64,000 nucleotides of DNA, taken from Bradyrhizobium sp. Ash2021 (GTDB lineage: Bacteria; Pseudomonadota; Alphaproteobacteria; Rhizobiales; Xanthobacteraceae). The translations under genes and the position numbers were made by a program. Of this stretch, positions 18,099-25,723 are shown piece after piece; the first letter of the stretch is position 1, and each line of letters starts with the position of its first letter. The DNA lies in the NCBI RefSeq assembly GCF_031202265.1, contig NZ_CP100604.1, forward strand, positions 5,500,501-5,564,500, read 5' to 3'. The notes beneath the pieces were generated by a model. That model was not told where the DNA came from. It searched no databases and saw only the letters and a list, made by a program, of their open reading frames with translations.

Positions 18099-19511
18099 AT
18101 GAATGAAAAATCCGAGAACTTGGAGGTGGCCGAACGCCCAGCGTGGGAGCCGAAGACTCCCAAGGAGGAACGCGGGGCGCTCGACAAGGCACCCTTGGCG
18201 ACCCTGCGGGCCACGCCGGATAGTCTCGCAGCTTTCCAACTCATGAGCGACTTGGCTAAGCGCTATCCGAGGCCACAGGCAGCAAAGGGCAAAGCATATG
18301 CACGAAAGAAGACCTTGGTTGCCCATGCCCACGCTACGGCAGCGTTCATTGCTGATTTGCTGGCCGCGATTCAGACTGATCGGAGCGAAGGCTGGTTGAG
18401 GTGCTCGCTCAACAAGGGAGATTACACCGGCCAATACGTCAAATGGCGTGTGTTCGACGCGGTGCGCCAAGCCTTCACTGAGGCTGGGCTGGTGGAGCAC
18501 AAGCCGGGATATCCGGGTTCATATCAGTTCGACAATCCGGGACCGATGGTGGGGAAGCTCACGAGGTACAGGGCCACGCCGTCGCTCCTCGCCGCGTGCG
18601 AAGCCCATGGCGTTACGCCGGCAAACGTGCGGCAATGTTTCCAATTCGAGGAGGTAATGCCCTCAGAGCTGGTGCAACTCACCTCGCCATCGCACAAGAC
18701 GCCGAACATAGAGAAAGTGCAGCGGCTCCGCGCACAGGTGGCTGAGCTCAACTCCTTCTTCGCTCAGCACACGCTCACGCACCCACAGGTTAAGGTTAAG
18801 CATCTTGGTTGGGTAAGGAAGTTTCACCAAGCGAACAATCTTCAGACCTACAGGTGGAACAAAGGTGGTCGCCTGTATTCCTACCCGCAAGATGCCGAGT
18901 GCTATCAGCACCAAAGTGAGGATACGCGACTTGGGATGCGGATCGACGGCGAAAGTGTGGTCGAGATTGACATCTCGTCCTCGTACCTCACCATCTTCTA
19001 TGCTTGGTGCGATCAGCAACTCGACACCGACGCGGATGCCTATGCTGGCATCCTTGGGCCTACGGATCTTGATCGGCAGGTCGCAAAGTTCTGGATCAAT
19101 GCGTCATTCGGCAACGGCAATCTGCTGACACGGTGGTCCAAGGAGTTCACTAAGGATTTCCGCGAGCGGTTGAAAAAGAAGGGCATTCCGCCAGAGGCAT
19201 TCGACACTAAGGCGTACCCGATGTCCTTAATCAAGGAGCGCGCTCTACAGCGTCACCCCCTCCTTGAGCGATGGGGTGGAGACATCCGAGGCCGGGTCAG
19301 AGGATGGGCCGATCTGATGTTCGTTGAGAGCAAAGTCATCATCGCCACCATGCAAGAGCTGATGGCGCAAGGCGTCCCCAGCATGCCGGTCCATGACAGC
19401 CTGATCGTTCAAGCCGGCAGGGAGGCTTTGGCCGTCAACACCCTCATACATCAATTCCGCGCCCATACCGGGGTGGTTCCAAAGCTAGATGTAAGCAGGC
19501 CGGGCTTCTGA
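18099..19511 (+). CDS. Mobile-element protein with a family A DNA polymerase-like palm
   Basis: The 470-residue product is not a standard DNA polymerase I: it has no exonuclease domain. Residues about 80-165 look like a winged helix (GWLRCSLNKGDYTGQYVKWR ... GLVEHKPGYPG ... TRYRATPSLL). After a linker with a helical segment (IEKVQRLRAQVAELN), four motifs appear in the order of the polymerase A palm. They are VEIDISSSYLTIFY (288-301; Asp291, like motif A), DRQVAKFWINASFGNG (325-340, like motif B), MFVESKVIIATMQEL (407-421) and SMPVHDSLIV (428-437, like the His-Asp motif C). I infer a replication or primase-like role for a mobile element. It follows the integrase remnant by 100 bases. The frame is open 21 codons upstream, but MNEKSE looks like the start. 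Its GC content is visibly lower than that of the flanking core genes. Confidence 0.6.
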   Translation: MNEKSENLEVAERPAWEPKTPKEERGALDKAPLATLRATPDSLAAFQLMSDLAKRYPRPQAAKGKAYARKKTLVAHAHATAAFIADLLAAIQTDRSEGWLRCSLNKGDYTGQYVKWRVFDAVRQAFTEAGLVEHKPGYPGSYQFDNPGPMVGKLTRYRATPSLLAACEAHGVTPANVRQCFQFEEVMPSELVQLTSPSHKTPNIEKVQRLRAQVAELNSFFAQHTLTHPQVKVKHLGWVRKFHQANNLQTYRWNKGGRLYSYPQDAECYQHQSEDTRLGMRIDGESVVEIDISSSYLTIFYAWCDQQLDTDADAYAGILGPTDLDRQVAKFWINASFGNGNLLTRWSKEFTKDFRERLKKKGIPPEAFDTKAYPMSLIKERALQRHPLLERWGGDIRGRVRGWADLMFVESKVIIATMQELMAQGVPSMPVHDSLIVQAGREALAVNTLIHQFRAHTGVVPKLDVSRPGF

Positions 19512-20064
19512 TGCAGCCAACATAGATACACTAGCTAAGTATCTATTATTACTAGCTATAAGTCTCTGTTATTAGGTATGGTATATCTACCCTGTTACCC
19601 CGGCGCACGACCCTACCATATCGTGGAACGAATGTTTCGGGGGGGGGGCTAAGAGGTTAGTTAGAAATAGGGCCGAAACGGCCATATATCTGCACGGGCC
19701 GCTGTTCCCAGCTTTTGGCAGAACAGGGCATTCCCGCAATGCTCCTAGATGCTCTAGGAAGCCCGTGGGCGCGTTTGACGCTAAGCCGGTCCTTACCAGC
19801 GGATAGCCGTAACAGCTACCAGCGGCCTCCGCTGAGGCTCACAGGGGCTATCGGGGCCGAGAGGGCCGTGCGAGGCCCCTGTTCCACCCTTGGCCACGGG
19901 TGCATTGGGGCCCGTACGGTACTTCCGATGAAGCACTCCCCCCACTTCAGCCGAGCAGAAGCCAAAGCCCTTTAGCCGTCGATTTTTGAAAGGGCCCCCC
20001 CTCGATCCCCGCCCAGGGGCCCCATGCCCGACCGGAGTCCCTTAGCTGCGTGGTGTCTCGTCCC
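19512..20064. other. Non-coding stretch of the mobile element with repeats
   Basis: This 553-base gap holds an AT-rich segment (about 19525-19590) with the direct repeat ACTAGCTA at 19530-19537 and 19551-19558. An inverted pair TATGGTA/TACCATA lies at 19577-19583 and 19614-19620. There is a run of ten G at 19639-19648, and short hairpins GGCCGAAACGGCC (near 19669) and CAGCGGCCTCCGCTG (19820-19834). An 86-codon plus-strand frame from 19715 to 19975 exists, but it overlaps the hairpins and has no motif. The layout would suit a replication origin or control region; this is inference. Confidence 0.4.
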
Positions 20065-20607
20065 TCAGTCCTCAAGAGTTCGATAGACCGACGCCCGGCC
20101 GATCCCGAGCGCCTTGGCGATGGCAGAGGCGCCCATGCCTTTTGCTTTCAGCGCCTTCACCTCTGCCGGAGAAATGCTCGCCTTGCGCCCCTTGTACACC
20201 CCACGGGCTTTAGCGCCCGCGATGCCCTCAAGCTGCCGTTCCTTGCGCAGGTTGGTCTCGAACTCAGCGAATACTCCCAACATGTCGAGGAAGCACTTGC
20301 CCGCTGCTGTGCTGGTGTCGATGGGCTGCTCCGTAGCCTTCAGCGAGGCGCCCCGCGCCTTCACAGTTCGCACGATGTCCTGAAGGTCCCCAATGCTGCG
20401 AGCCAGCCGGTCAATTCGAGTCACCATCAGCACGTCCCCGGCCCGAAGGAAGTCGAGTACAGTGCGAAGCTCCTCACGTCCTGCCGTGGTTGTGCCGCTG
20501 CGCTTCTCCGCACGGATCAGGTCGCAGCCTGCCGCGCGCAAGGCGGTCTCTTGCAGTTCGAGGTTTTGGTCCGTGGTGCTCACGCGGGCGTAGCCGATAA
20601 CGGTCAT
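20065..20607 (-). CDS. Serine recombinase (resolvase/invertase family)
   Basis: The 180-residue protein has the small serine recombinase layout. The nucleophile is Ser10 in GYARVSTTDQNLELQ, with further active-site residues in LMVTRIDRLARS near 60-71. The long E helix (CFLDMLGVFAEFETNLRKER) precedes a C-terminal helix-turn-helix (ASAIAKALGIGRASVYRTL). Such enzymes resolve or invert DNA at short paired sites. Candidate sites carrying TGTCTCG lie directly upstream and one lies beyond the 3' end. All catalytic parts are intact, unlike the tyrosine integrase nearby. Confidence 0.93.
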   Translation of the reverse strand: MTVIGYARVSTTDQNLELQETALRAAGCDLIRAEKRSGTTTAGREELRTVLDFLRAGDVLMVTRIDRLARSIGDLQDIVRTVKARGASLKATEQPIDTSTAAGKCFLDMLGVFAEFETNLRKERQLEGIAGAKARGVYKGRKASISPAEVKALKAKGMGASAIAKALGIGRASVYRTLED

Positions 20608-20620
20608 TGATGGGCGCTCC

Positions 20621-20715
20621 TGTCTCGTTAGGCTCTAGACCACGAGACTATGGTGTCTCGAAATATAGAAGTCAACCCTAATAAGACAGTATTTGCGTCT
20701 CGCCGTCGTGTCTCG
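20621..20715. promoter_or_regulatory. TGTCTCG motif array upstream of the resolvase (candidate res site)
   Basis: TGTCTCG occurs at 20621-20627, 20654-20660 and 20709-20715, with the variant GCGTCTCG at 20695-20702. At 20643-20660 an inverted pair CGAGAC/GTCTCG flanks TATGGT, a typical dimer site. A further copy lies at 20054-20060 past the recombinase 3' end, inside the 10-base string TGGTGTCTCG that is repeated at 20651-20660. The array probably also overlaps the resolvase promoter. Confidence 0.55.
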
Positions 20716-20780
20716 GCAGGGCAAACCCTACCAAGGCAGTGTAAAACAGCTCCTCCCGGCTCGCGGGGGGTCGGCCCAAA

Positions 20781-20815
20781 AGAGAAAACCCCCGGCAGTT
20801 TCCCGCCGAGGGTTC
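20781..20815 (-). terminator. Rho-independent terminator of the porin gene
   Basis: On the minus strand, ACCCTCGGCGG, GAAA and CTGCCGGGGGT form a stem-loop followed by TTTTCTCTTTT. It lies 28 bases after the porin stop. Confidence 0.8.
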
Positions 20816-20842
20816 TGTTTGAAATTGCTCAGACCGTCACGA

Positions 20843-22426
20843 TCAGAAGTTGCGCTGAACGCGAACGTTCAAGCTGACAGTGTCCTGGTCCTTGAACTCG
20901 TACAGGGTGGCCGGCTTCGGCGCCGACGGAGCCAGAACGGCGGCGCCGGTGAACTTCTGGTCAAGGTGGAACCACATGACTTCAGCCGAGAACGTCAGGT
21001 TCTTGACGGGGGTCCAACGGGTGACCACGCCGAGCTGCGAGACGTTGAAGTCGGGGTTGCAGCTGAAGTCGCCGCTGACGACCTTGCCCACGCTGTAGAC
21101 CGCGCACATCTCGAGCTTGGCAGTGCCATCATAACGAACCGACGAATAGCTGCCGAACAAGCTGGACGACCAGTACGGATCCCAGTTGTGGTTGAACGCA
21201 CCACGGACACCCCAGGCAGTCGTCAGATGGAGCGATCCGTCACCGCCGAAGAGCGTCGGCAGGTACACAGCGTCCGTCGTCGAACCGAAGCCGATGCTCT
21301 GATAAGCACCTGCGCGGTTCGTGCTGCCGAACATCGCGAAGCTGGGCGAGGCGGCGCTGGTGGAGATCACCTGCTTGGTGTCACCCTTAGCGTAGGTCGC
21401 GTCGATCTTGAAGTCGTCGCCGGCACCGGTCGGGATGTTCTTGATCTGCAACGCAGCCATCACCGCACCGCCCCACTTGGTCTCGGGGTGGCCGGAGATT
21501 TCCGAAAATGCGTTCGGAGAAGCGCCTGCGACGCTAACGCCGCCGGGCGCAGCCGCAAGCGTGTTCAGGATGTTGTAGGAGCCGGAGACTTCATGCGCTG
21601 CCGCCGAAATCTGGAACAGACCCCAAGCCTGATCGACGCGGATGTTGCCGACGACGTCGGGAGAATGCACGCCAGCGTAGGCGTTTGCACCGTTCAACGT
21701 GGCATTGAGGCCGGTCGAGAGGTTGTTCACAGCGGTGCGGTTGAACACGACCGGATCATCGAGACCGATGGTGCCCGACACGCCGTTGCCGAACTGGGCT
21801 TGGTACTGGATGTTGTTCACGCCGGTGACGGTGTCATGACCGCCGAGCAGGAACGACGAGTTGTTGCCCGGATAGCCGTTCCACGGCGTCGCGTAAGCCG
21901 AAGACGACTTACCGAAGGTGAAGCCGGCGAACTGGATGAACACGTACTCGACGGCGACGTAGCCTTCGCCGGGCTGGTACAGCAGGCCGGTGTTGGTGCC
22001 GGCGGCCGGGGAACCAGTGAACACGGCCGGGTTGACCGTGTTGTTGCCCTGGGTACCGAACTGGAAGTCGGCCTGACCGAAGGTGCGGACAACGCCATAT
22101 TCAGTGGCGGTGCGGGTATCGACCGTCAGCGCCATACGGGAGCGGGCGGCGAAGTAATCGCGGTAGCGATTGCCCTGGCCGAGGTCGCCCGACCATGCCG
22201 GCTGGTCGTAGATGCTGCCGTTGAACGTGGTGTCAACGCGCAGATAACCACCCAGCTTGATGCAGGTGTCGGTGCCCGGAATGTAGAAGAAACCAGCTCC
22301 GTACAGGGAGCAGATCCTCACGTACTCGACCGCTTTGGCCTTGACGGGAAGATCGGCTGCCTGAGCTCCACTCATGGCGAGCAGACCCGCCGCTGAGCCG
22401 AGGATAAGGCTCTTAACCATCTTCAT
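20843..22426 (-). CDS. Outer membrane porin, Bradyrhizobium type
   Basis: This is a general-diffusion beta-barrel porin of the outer membrane. It has 527 residues from the ATG at 22426, which has GGAGG eight bases upstream. The signal peptide MKMVKSLILGSAAGLLAMSG ends AQAADLPVKAKAVEYV, and a disulfide-forming start (CSLYGAGFFYIPGTDTCIKL) leads to GGYLRVD. The rest is amphipathic strands and aromatic belts, and the protein ends in Phe (NVRVQRNF), the outer-membrane insertion signal. The frame runs upstream to 22546, but the signal peptide fixes the start. A strong terminator follows. Confidence 0.94.
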   Translation of the reverse strand: MKMVKSLILGSAAGLLAMSGAQAADLPVKAKAVEYVRICSLYGAGFFYIPGTDTCIKLGGYLRVDTTFNGSIYDQPAWSGDLGQGNRYRDYFAARSRMALTVDTRTATEYGVVRTFGQADFQFGTQGNNTVNPAVFTGSPAAGTNTGLLYQPGEGYVAVEYVFIQFAGFTFGKSSSAYATPWNGYPGNNSSFLLGGHDTVTGVNNIQYQAQFGNGVSGTIGLDDPVVFNRTAVNNLSTGLNATLNGANAYAGVHSPDVVGNIRVDQAWGLFQISAAAHEVSGSYNILNTLAAAPGGVSVAGASPNAFSEISGHPETKWGGAVMAALQIKNIPTGAGDDFKIDATYAKGDTKQVISTSAASPSFAMFGSTNRAGAYQSIGFGSTTDAVYLPTLFGGDGSLHLTTAWGVRGAFNHNWDPYWSSSLFGSYSSVRYDGTAKLEMCAVYSVGKVVSGDFSCNPDFNVSQLGVVTRWTPVKNLTFSAEVMWFHLDQKFTGAAVLAPSAPKPATLYEFKDQDTVSLNVRVQRNF

Positions 22427-23340
22427 GTTAAACCTCCAAGTTGTGGCCTCGTACGAAAAGTCGTACAAAGCAGATAAACCGCCGTCAAAAACCACAAGGA
22501 AATCAACGGCTCCTCGCAGCGTCGGTGGACTTAAGCGAACCACCAAAAACGGGACGACCTCGGGATGCCCCCCTCCGTCGCACCATCACAATTACCGAGA
22601 GTGTCTGCACACGCAATAAAGGAACCGCTCTGAAGCGCCTCACTCCGCGCCTTTTCCGACGGGTGTTGCACAAATAACACGCAGTCGTGATCGAACTTTC
22701 ACTGCAAACCATTGTTTTCTAAAGATGTTTTTGAAAGTTCCGTTTGACGCGCGATTAGGTTGCAGCTACCGCCCAGCTTCGCGTTTTCCCGCCAAGGCTT
22801 CTCTCAGCGTCGAATCGAACGAGCAAAGCCACCGATTCCCCGCATAGCGATGTCAGACACATCAAGAACACGATGCCCGAAATGCAACGCGCAGGCGCGA
22901 TCACCAGACGGCCCAATCACGACCCATATTAGAGGCTCGCGGGATGCGGCCCGCTGTTTCGGTCTTGTGACCGCCATTCAGCGGTTCGGTGGTGCGCCCG
23001 CGAAAATTGCAAAAGCCCATATTTTTCGGGGTCCAAATGCTTTTATTTGGCGCGCGGAAACCCGAATTGGCGGTGCGAATCGCGCACTCTCAAATGCGAA
23101 AGCGTGTCGCGCTACAAAAACATCGCCCTGGCGGCAACGTCGATTCTTCGCCCCCATCGAGCGATCGGCGCGACACCCCGGTATTGCGCGGCCTTGCGCG
23201 AAAGCCTGCAAAAACAGCGCCGTGGCGTGCGGGATTCGCTCGCGCGCAGCGCCTGGGGCGGCAACGCCACCAAATGGCCGCAGCGCGACCTGAATCTGCC
23301 GCTTGCGGCTGGCCCCCGCGTCGGGCATATCGGCCCTTAC
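22427..23340. other. Gap between porin and tRNA-Ser
   Basis: About 910 bases hold the porin promoter and leader (22427-22760, AT-richer) and a longer stretch up to the tRNA. Overlapping frames near 22760-23330 exist on both strands but have biased Arg/Ala/Pro composition and no motif, so I call none of them. Confidence 0.4.
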
Positions 23341-23434
23341 GGAGCTGTGGCCGAGTGGCTGAAGGCGGCGGTTTGCTAAACCGTTATAGGGTTGTAAAGC
23401 CCTATCGAGGGTTCGAATCCCTCCGGCTCCGCCA
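23341..23434 (+). tRNA. tRNA-Ser (anticodon GCT)
   Basis: The acceptor arms GGAGCTG and CGGCTCC pair with one G-T. The D arm has GGCCGAGTGGCTGAAGG, the anticodon loop TTTGCTAAA shows GCT, and the T arm is GAGGGTTCGAATCCCTC. A long variable arm (TATAGGGTTGTAAAGCCCTA) marks a serine tRNA. The CCA end is encoded at 23432-23434. It reads AGC/AGT codons. Confidence 0.97.
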
Positions 23435-23492
23435 CCCGCCTTCGCTTACGCTTCGGCGCGGCATGCCGTGACGAACGTAAGCGAAGGCGGGT
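23434..23492. repeat. 17-base perfect inverted repeat at the tRNA 3' end
   Basis: ACCCGCCTTCGCTTACG at 23434-23450 is exactly complementary to CGTAAGCGAAGGCGGGT at 23476-23492, around a 25-base loop that contains the palindrome CGGCATGCCG. It may end the tRNA transcript or be one arm of a small mobile repeat. Confidence 0.8.
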
Positions 23493-23543
23493 GCCGCGCC
23501 AAAGCTGCGAAGCAGCGACGGCGGGCTGGTTGGAATTTGCTTT

Positions 23544-23557
23544 CTCCGGCTCCGCCA
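23544..23557 (+). repeat. Duplicate of the tRNA-Ser 3' end
   Basis: CTCCGGCTCCGCCA here is identical to 23421-23434, the last 14 bases of the tRNA-Ser gene. The copies are 123 bases apart and enclose the inverted repeat. Such a duplication is what site-specific integration at a tRNA leaves. Confidence 0.6.
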
Positions 23558-23603
23558 ACTGCAGGGCGAAGGGTCTCTCCCTGAGCCCCATCAGGAGCGC
23601 CGC

Positions 23604-24575
23604 ATGAAGAAGGAAGAGCTCGAAGCGATCCTCGGCGACGGCCAGAATGATCTCGATCTCGGACCGATCGAGGAGTATCTCGCCGCTCTGGCAAGCGAGC
23701 AGCAGTTGCCGCGATACGCAATCGCGCAATGCACGATCAGGATCGAAGAATCCGCCCCCGCGATGCTGGCGGTGCTTGAGTGGGCGGCCGACGGGGAGCC
23801 CCTCTCGCAAGAGGGGGAGATGCTGCTCTTTAGAGGCATCCATATTTTGGGCGCTGCGCGAAACACCCAAGCGTGCCGCCCGCTGCTGCGACTATTGCGC
23901 CGTCCGGCGGAAGAACTTGACCGTCTGCTCGGCGACGCTGTTACCGAAGGGCTGGCGCGCATTGTTGCGGGCGTGTTCGATGGCGATGCCGAAGCCCTGT
24001 TCGACCATATCGTGGACGGCTCCATTGATCACTTCATCCGTGACGCGCTATTGGGCGCGACGGCCTTCCTCACCTGGAAGGGCTTGATCGAGCGCGAACG
24101 GATGCGGCGCTTCCTTGTCGAGTTTCACCAGAAGCGACTTGCGGCCGACGAGGATGAAGTCTGGATAGGCTGGCTGCAGGCCATCGCGCTGCTCGGCTTG
24201 CGCGATCTGGCGCCGCTCGTGCGCAGCGCCTGGGACGAAGGCCGCGTGCCGCCTGACATGCTTACGCGCAGCGACTTTGAACAAGATCTCTTGGAAGCTG
24301 AGCAGCAGTCAGACGACATCGAACGATTCAATGACCTCGGTCTCGGCTATATCGAGGATGCGATCGAGGCGCTGGAATGGACAGATTACGTCGAAGATGA
24401 AGACCAGAACGGGCTTTTCGATGAGGAAAATCCGCTCGGCGAGGATCTTTTCAAGGAAAACTACTCGCCCGTGGAACCGGTCAGAAATCCCTTGCGGCAT
24501 GTCGGGCGCAACGACCCCTGCCCCTGTGGCAGCGGCAAGAAGGCGAAGAAATGCTGCCTGGCTCGTCCGGACTAG
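23604..24575 (+). CDS. DUF1186 protein with C-terminal SEC-C zinc motif
   Basis: The 323-residue protein is helical through most of its length. It belongs to the DUF1186 type as judged from YAIAQCTIRIEESAP, LHILGAAR-like (here IHILGAARNTQACRPLL) and the acidic stretch EDAIEALEWTDYVEDEDQ. The last 20 residues hold a complete SEC-C motif (GRNDPCPCGSGKKAKKCC), the zinc-binding tail first known from SecA and found on many unrelated proteins. The function is unknown. It starts at an ATG preceded by AGGAGC, 47 bases beyond the duplicated tRNA end. Confidence 0.88.
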   Translation: MKKEELEAILGDGQNDLDLGPIEEYLAALASEQQLPRYAIAQCTIRIEESAPAMLAVLEWAADGEPLSQEGEMLLFRGIHILGAARNTQACRPLLRLLRRPAEELDRLLGDAVTEGLARIVAGVFDGDAEALFDHIVDGSIDHFIRDALLGATAFLTWKGLIERERMRRFLVEFHQKRLAADEDEVWIGWLQAIALLGLRDLAPLVRSAWDEGRVPPDMLTRSDFEQDLLEAEQQSDDIERFNDLGLGYIEDAIEALEWTDYVEDEDQNGLFDEENPLGEDLFKENYSPVEPVRNPLRHVGRNDPCPCGSGKKAKKCCLARPD

Positions 24576-24611
24576 GCGGCAGGATTCCAGGCCGCCAACG
24601 CAGTCAACCGC

Positions 24612-25214
24612 TCAGGCGATCTTGCGCCCGGGTGGCCACCACTGACCGATCAATGCCCGGCGATTGGTGGATTGCTCGACCGGCCGTTGCGGTTCAGGAA
24701 CAGCCCATTCCAGTTTCTCGAGCGCGCGCGCAACCTCACGCGCCTGTTGCTCGCCCCCGAAGCGCTTCATCTCGATACCGCGATCGTTTGGCATCATCTT
24801 CTTGAAGCCCAGATGCGCGAGCGCGGTGAGGTGCAACAACTCACCGATCGCGAAGTCGACGCGAATCCGATCGTCTCTTGCGGTCATCTGCTGTTTGCAG
24901 GCGCCATATCCCTTGCGCCAGCAGGCCGCGCCAACGGCGTCGCCGAAGATCCAGAGCCGGGCCTGATAGCGGTAGATATTCTTTTCGCAGGACGAGCCGC
25001 GCGCAAACGATTTGATCGCCTCCACGGCCTTCGTCACCTGGTCGGGCGCCGGCTGGCCCGCCACTTCATAATGGGAGTTGATGCCGCGGATGATTTCGAG
25101 CGTCGCCTCTTCCATGCCGGCGAGCCGGCCCTTGACGAAATAGGACCGCGCCGAAGAGCAGGCCGAAACCACGAGCAGGATCAGCAGTACGATCAAGACG
25201 GCGAGGATTCCCAT
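24612..25214 (-). CDS. Hypothetical membrane-anchored or lipoprotein
   Basis: From the ATG at 25214 the product has 200 residues. It starts MGILAVLIVLLILLVVSACS, a hydrophobic segment ending in VSAC, which could be a lipobox with the Cys as lipidation site. If not cleaved, the segment is a membrane anchor. The rest is soluble, with a row of cysteines (SSCEKNIYRY, GAACWRKGYGACK) that suggests disulfides in the periplasm. The frame is open 17 codons further upstream. It converges on the DUF1186 gene. I do not recognise the family. Confidence 0.65.
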   Translation of the reverse strand: MGILAVLIVLLILLVVSACSSARSYFVKGRLAGMEEATLEIIRGINSHYEVAGQPAPDQVTKAVEAIKSFARGSSCEKNIYRYQARLWIFGDAVGAACWRKGYGACKQQMTARDDRIRVDFAIGELLHLTALAHLGFKKMMPNDRGIEMKRFGGEQQAREVARALEKLEWAVPEPQRPVEQSTNRRALIGQWWPPGRKIA

Positions 25215-25453
25215 CGCGACCCCTTCACGAAAGAACGAACGCCCGGCCTGAACATCATCCGCCAAGGGCGCGCGTCACCGATCAATGGTCGGCCGCTTTC
25301 CAGTGTCCGCAGATGGTGTTCCCCAGTCCATCAAGGATCACGCCTCAGGGTTACCCGCGGGTATACATGTCGCTCCGTAGAATTGCGGAGCCCGCTTGCC
25401 GGTCGTGCGCAGGGACGCGCACGATCCGCAGTAGCGTTTTCGCGCTGGCTCTA

Positions 25454-25723
25454 TCAGTGCTGGGCCGTCATCCAGGCCCGCGCCTCGCGCTGTGCCGCGG
25501 CGATCTCGACGTCCGACATCATCTCGGCAACCTCGCGGCGCAGCGAGATCGCGTCCGTGCGTCCCTTCAGGGCTGCAAGATTGAACCATTTGTGGGCTGC
25601 GATCAGATTGACGACGCCGGAACGCCCGCTCGCCCAGTACAGACCGCGCTCGAACAGCACGTCGGGAATCGCCGTTGCCTCGACCGGCGTCGCCGTATCC
25701 AGATCAATGTACCCCTGAAACAT
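25454..25723 (-). CDS. Small Sel1-repeat-like protein
   Basis: The likely start is the ATG at 25723, giving 89 residues (MFQGYIDLDTATPVEATAIP). The middle part, LFERGLYWASGRSGVVNLIA followed by AHKWFNLAALKG, matches one Sel1-type helical repeat (alternating Gly/Ala, AHKWFNLAA). A helical tail, VAEMMSDVEIAAAQREARAW, follows. Small proteins of this sort are common in bradyrhizobia; the role is unknown. An in-frame ATG 18 codons upstream is less likely because that part is Arg-rich and unlike the rest. Confidence 0.75.
   Translation of the reverse strand: MFQGYIDLDTATPVEATAIPDVLFERGLYWASGRSGVVNLIAAHKWFNLAALKGRTDAISLRREVAEMMSDVEIAAAQREARAWMTAQH

Noticed and set aside
19715..19975. 86-codon frame in the mobile element
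   Set aside because: It overlaps hairpin-rich non-coding DNA, has no motif and no good ribosome site, so it is described only as part of the gap.
20693..22396. A 567-codon plus-strand frame
   Set aside because: It is the reverse shadow of the porin gene.
22760..23330. Overlapping frames of 110-177 codons between porin and tRNA
   Set aside because: Composition is biased to Arg, Ala and Pro on both strands, and no frame has a motif or a ribosome site.
23434..23492. Short inverted repeats as a CRISPR array
   Set aside because: There is one pair only, with no regularly spaced direct repeats; no CRISPR array is seen anywhere in the window.
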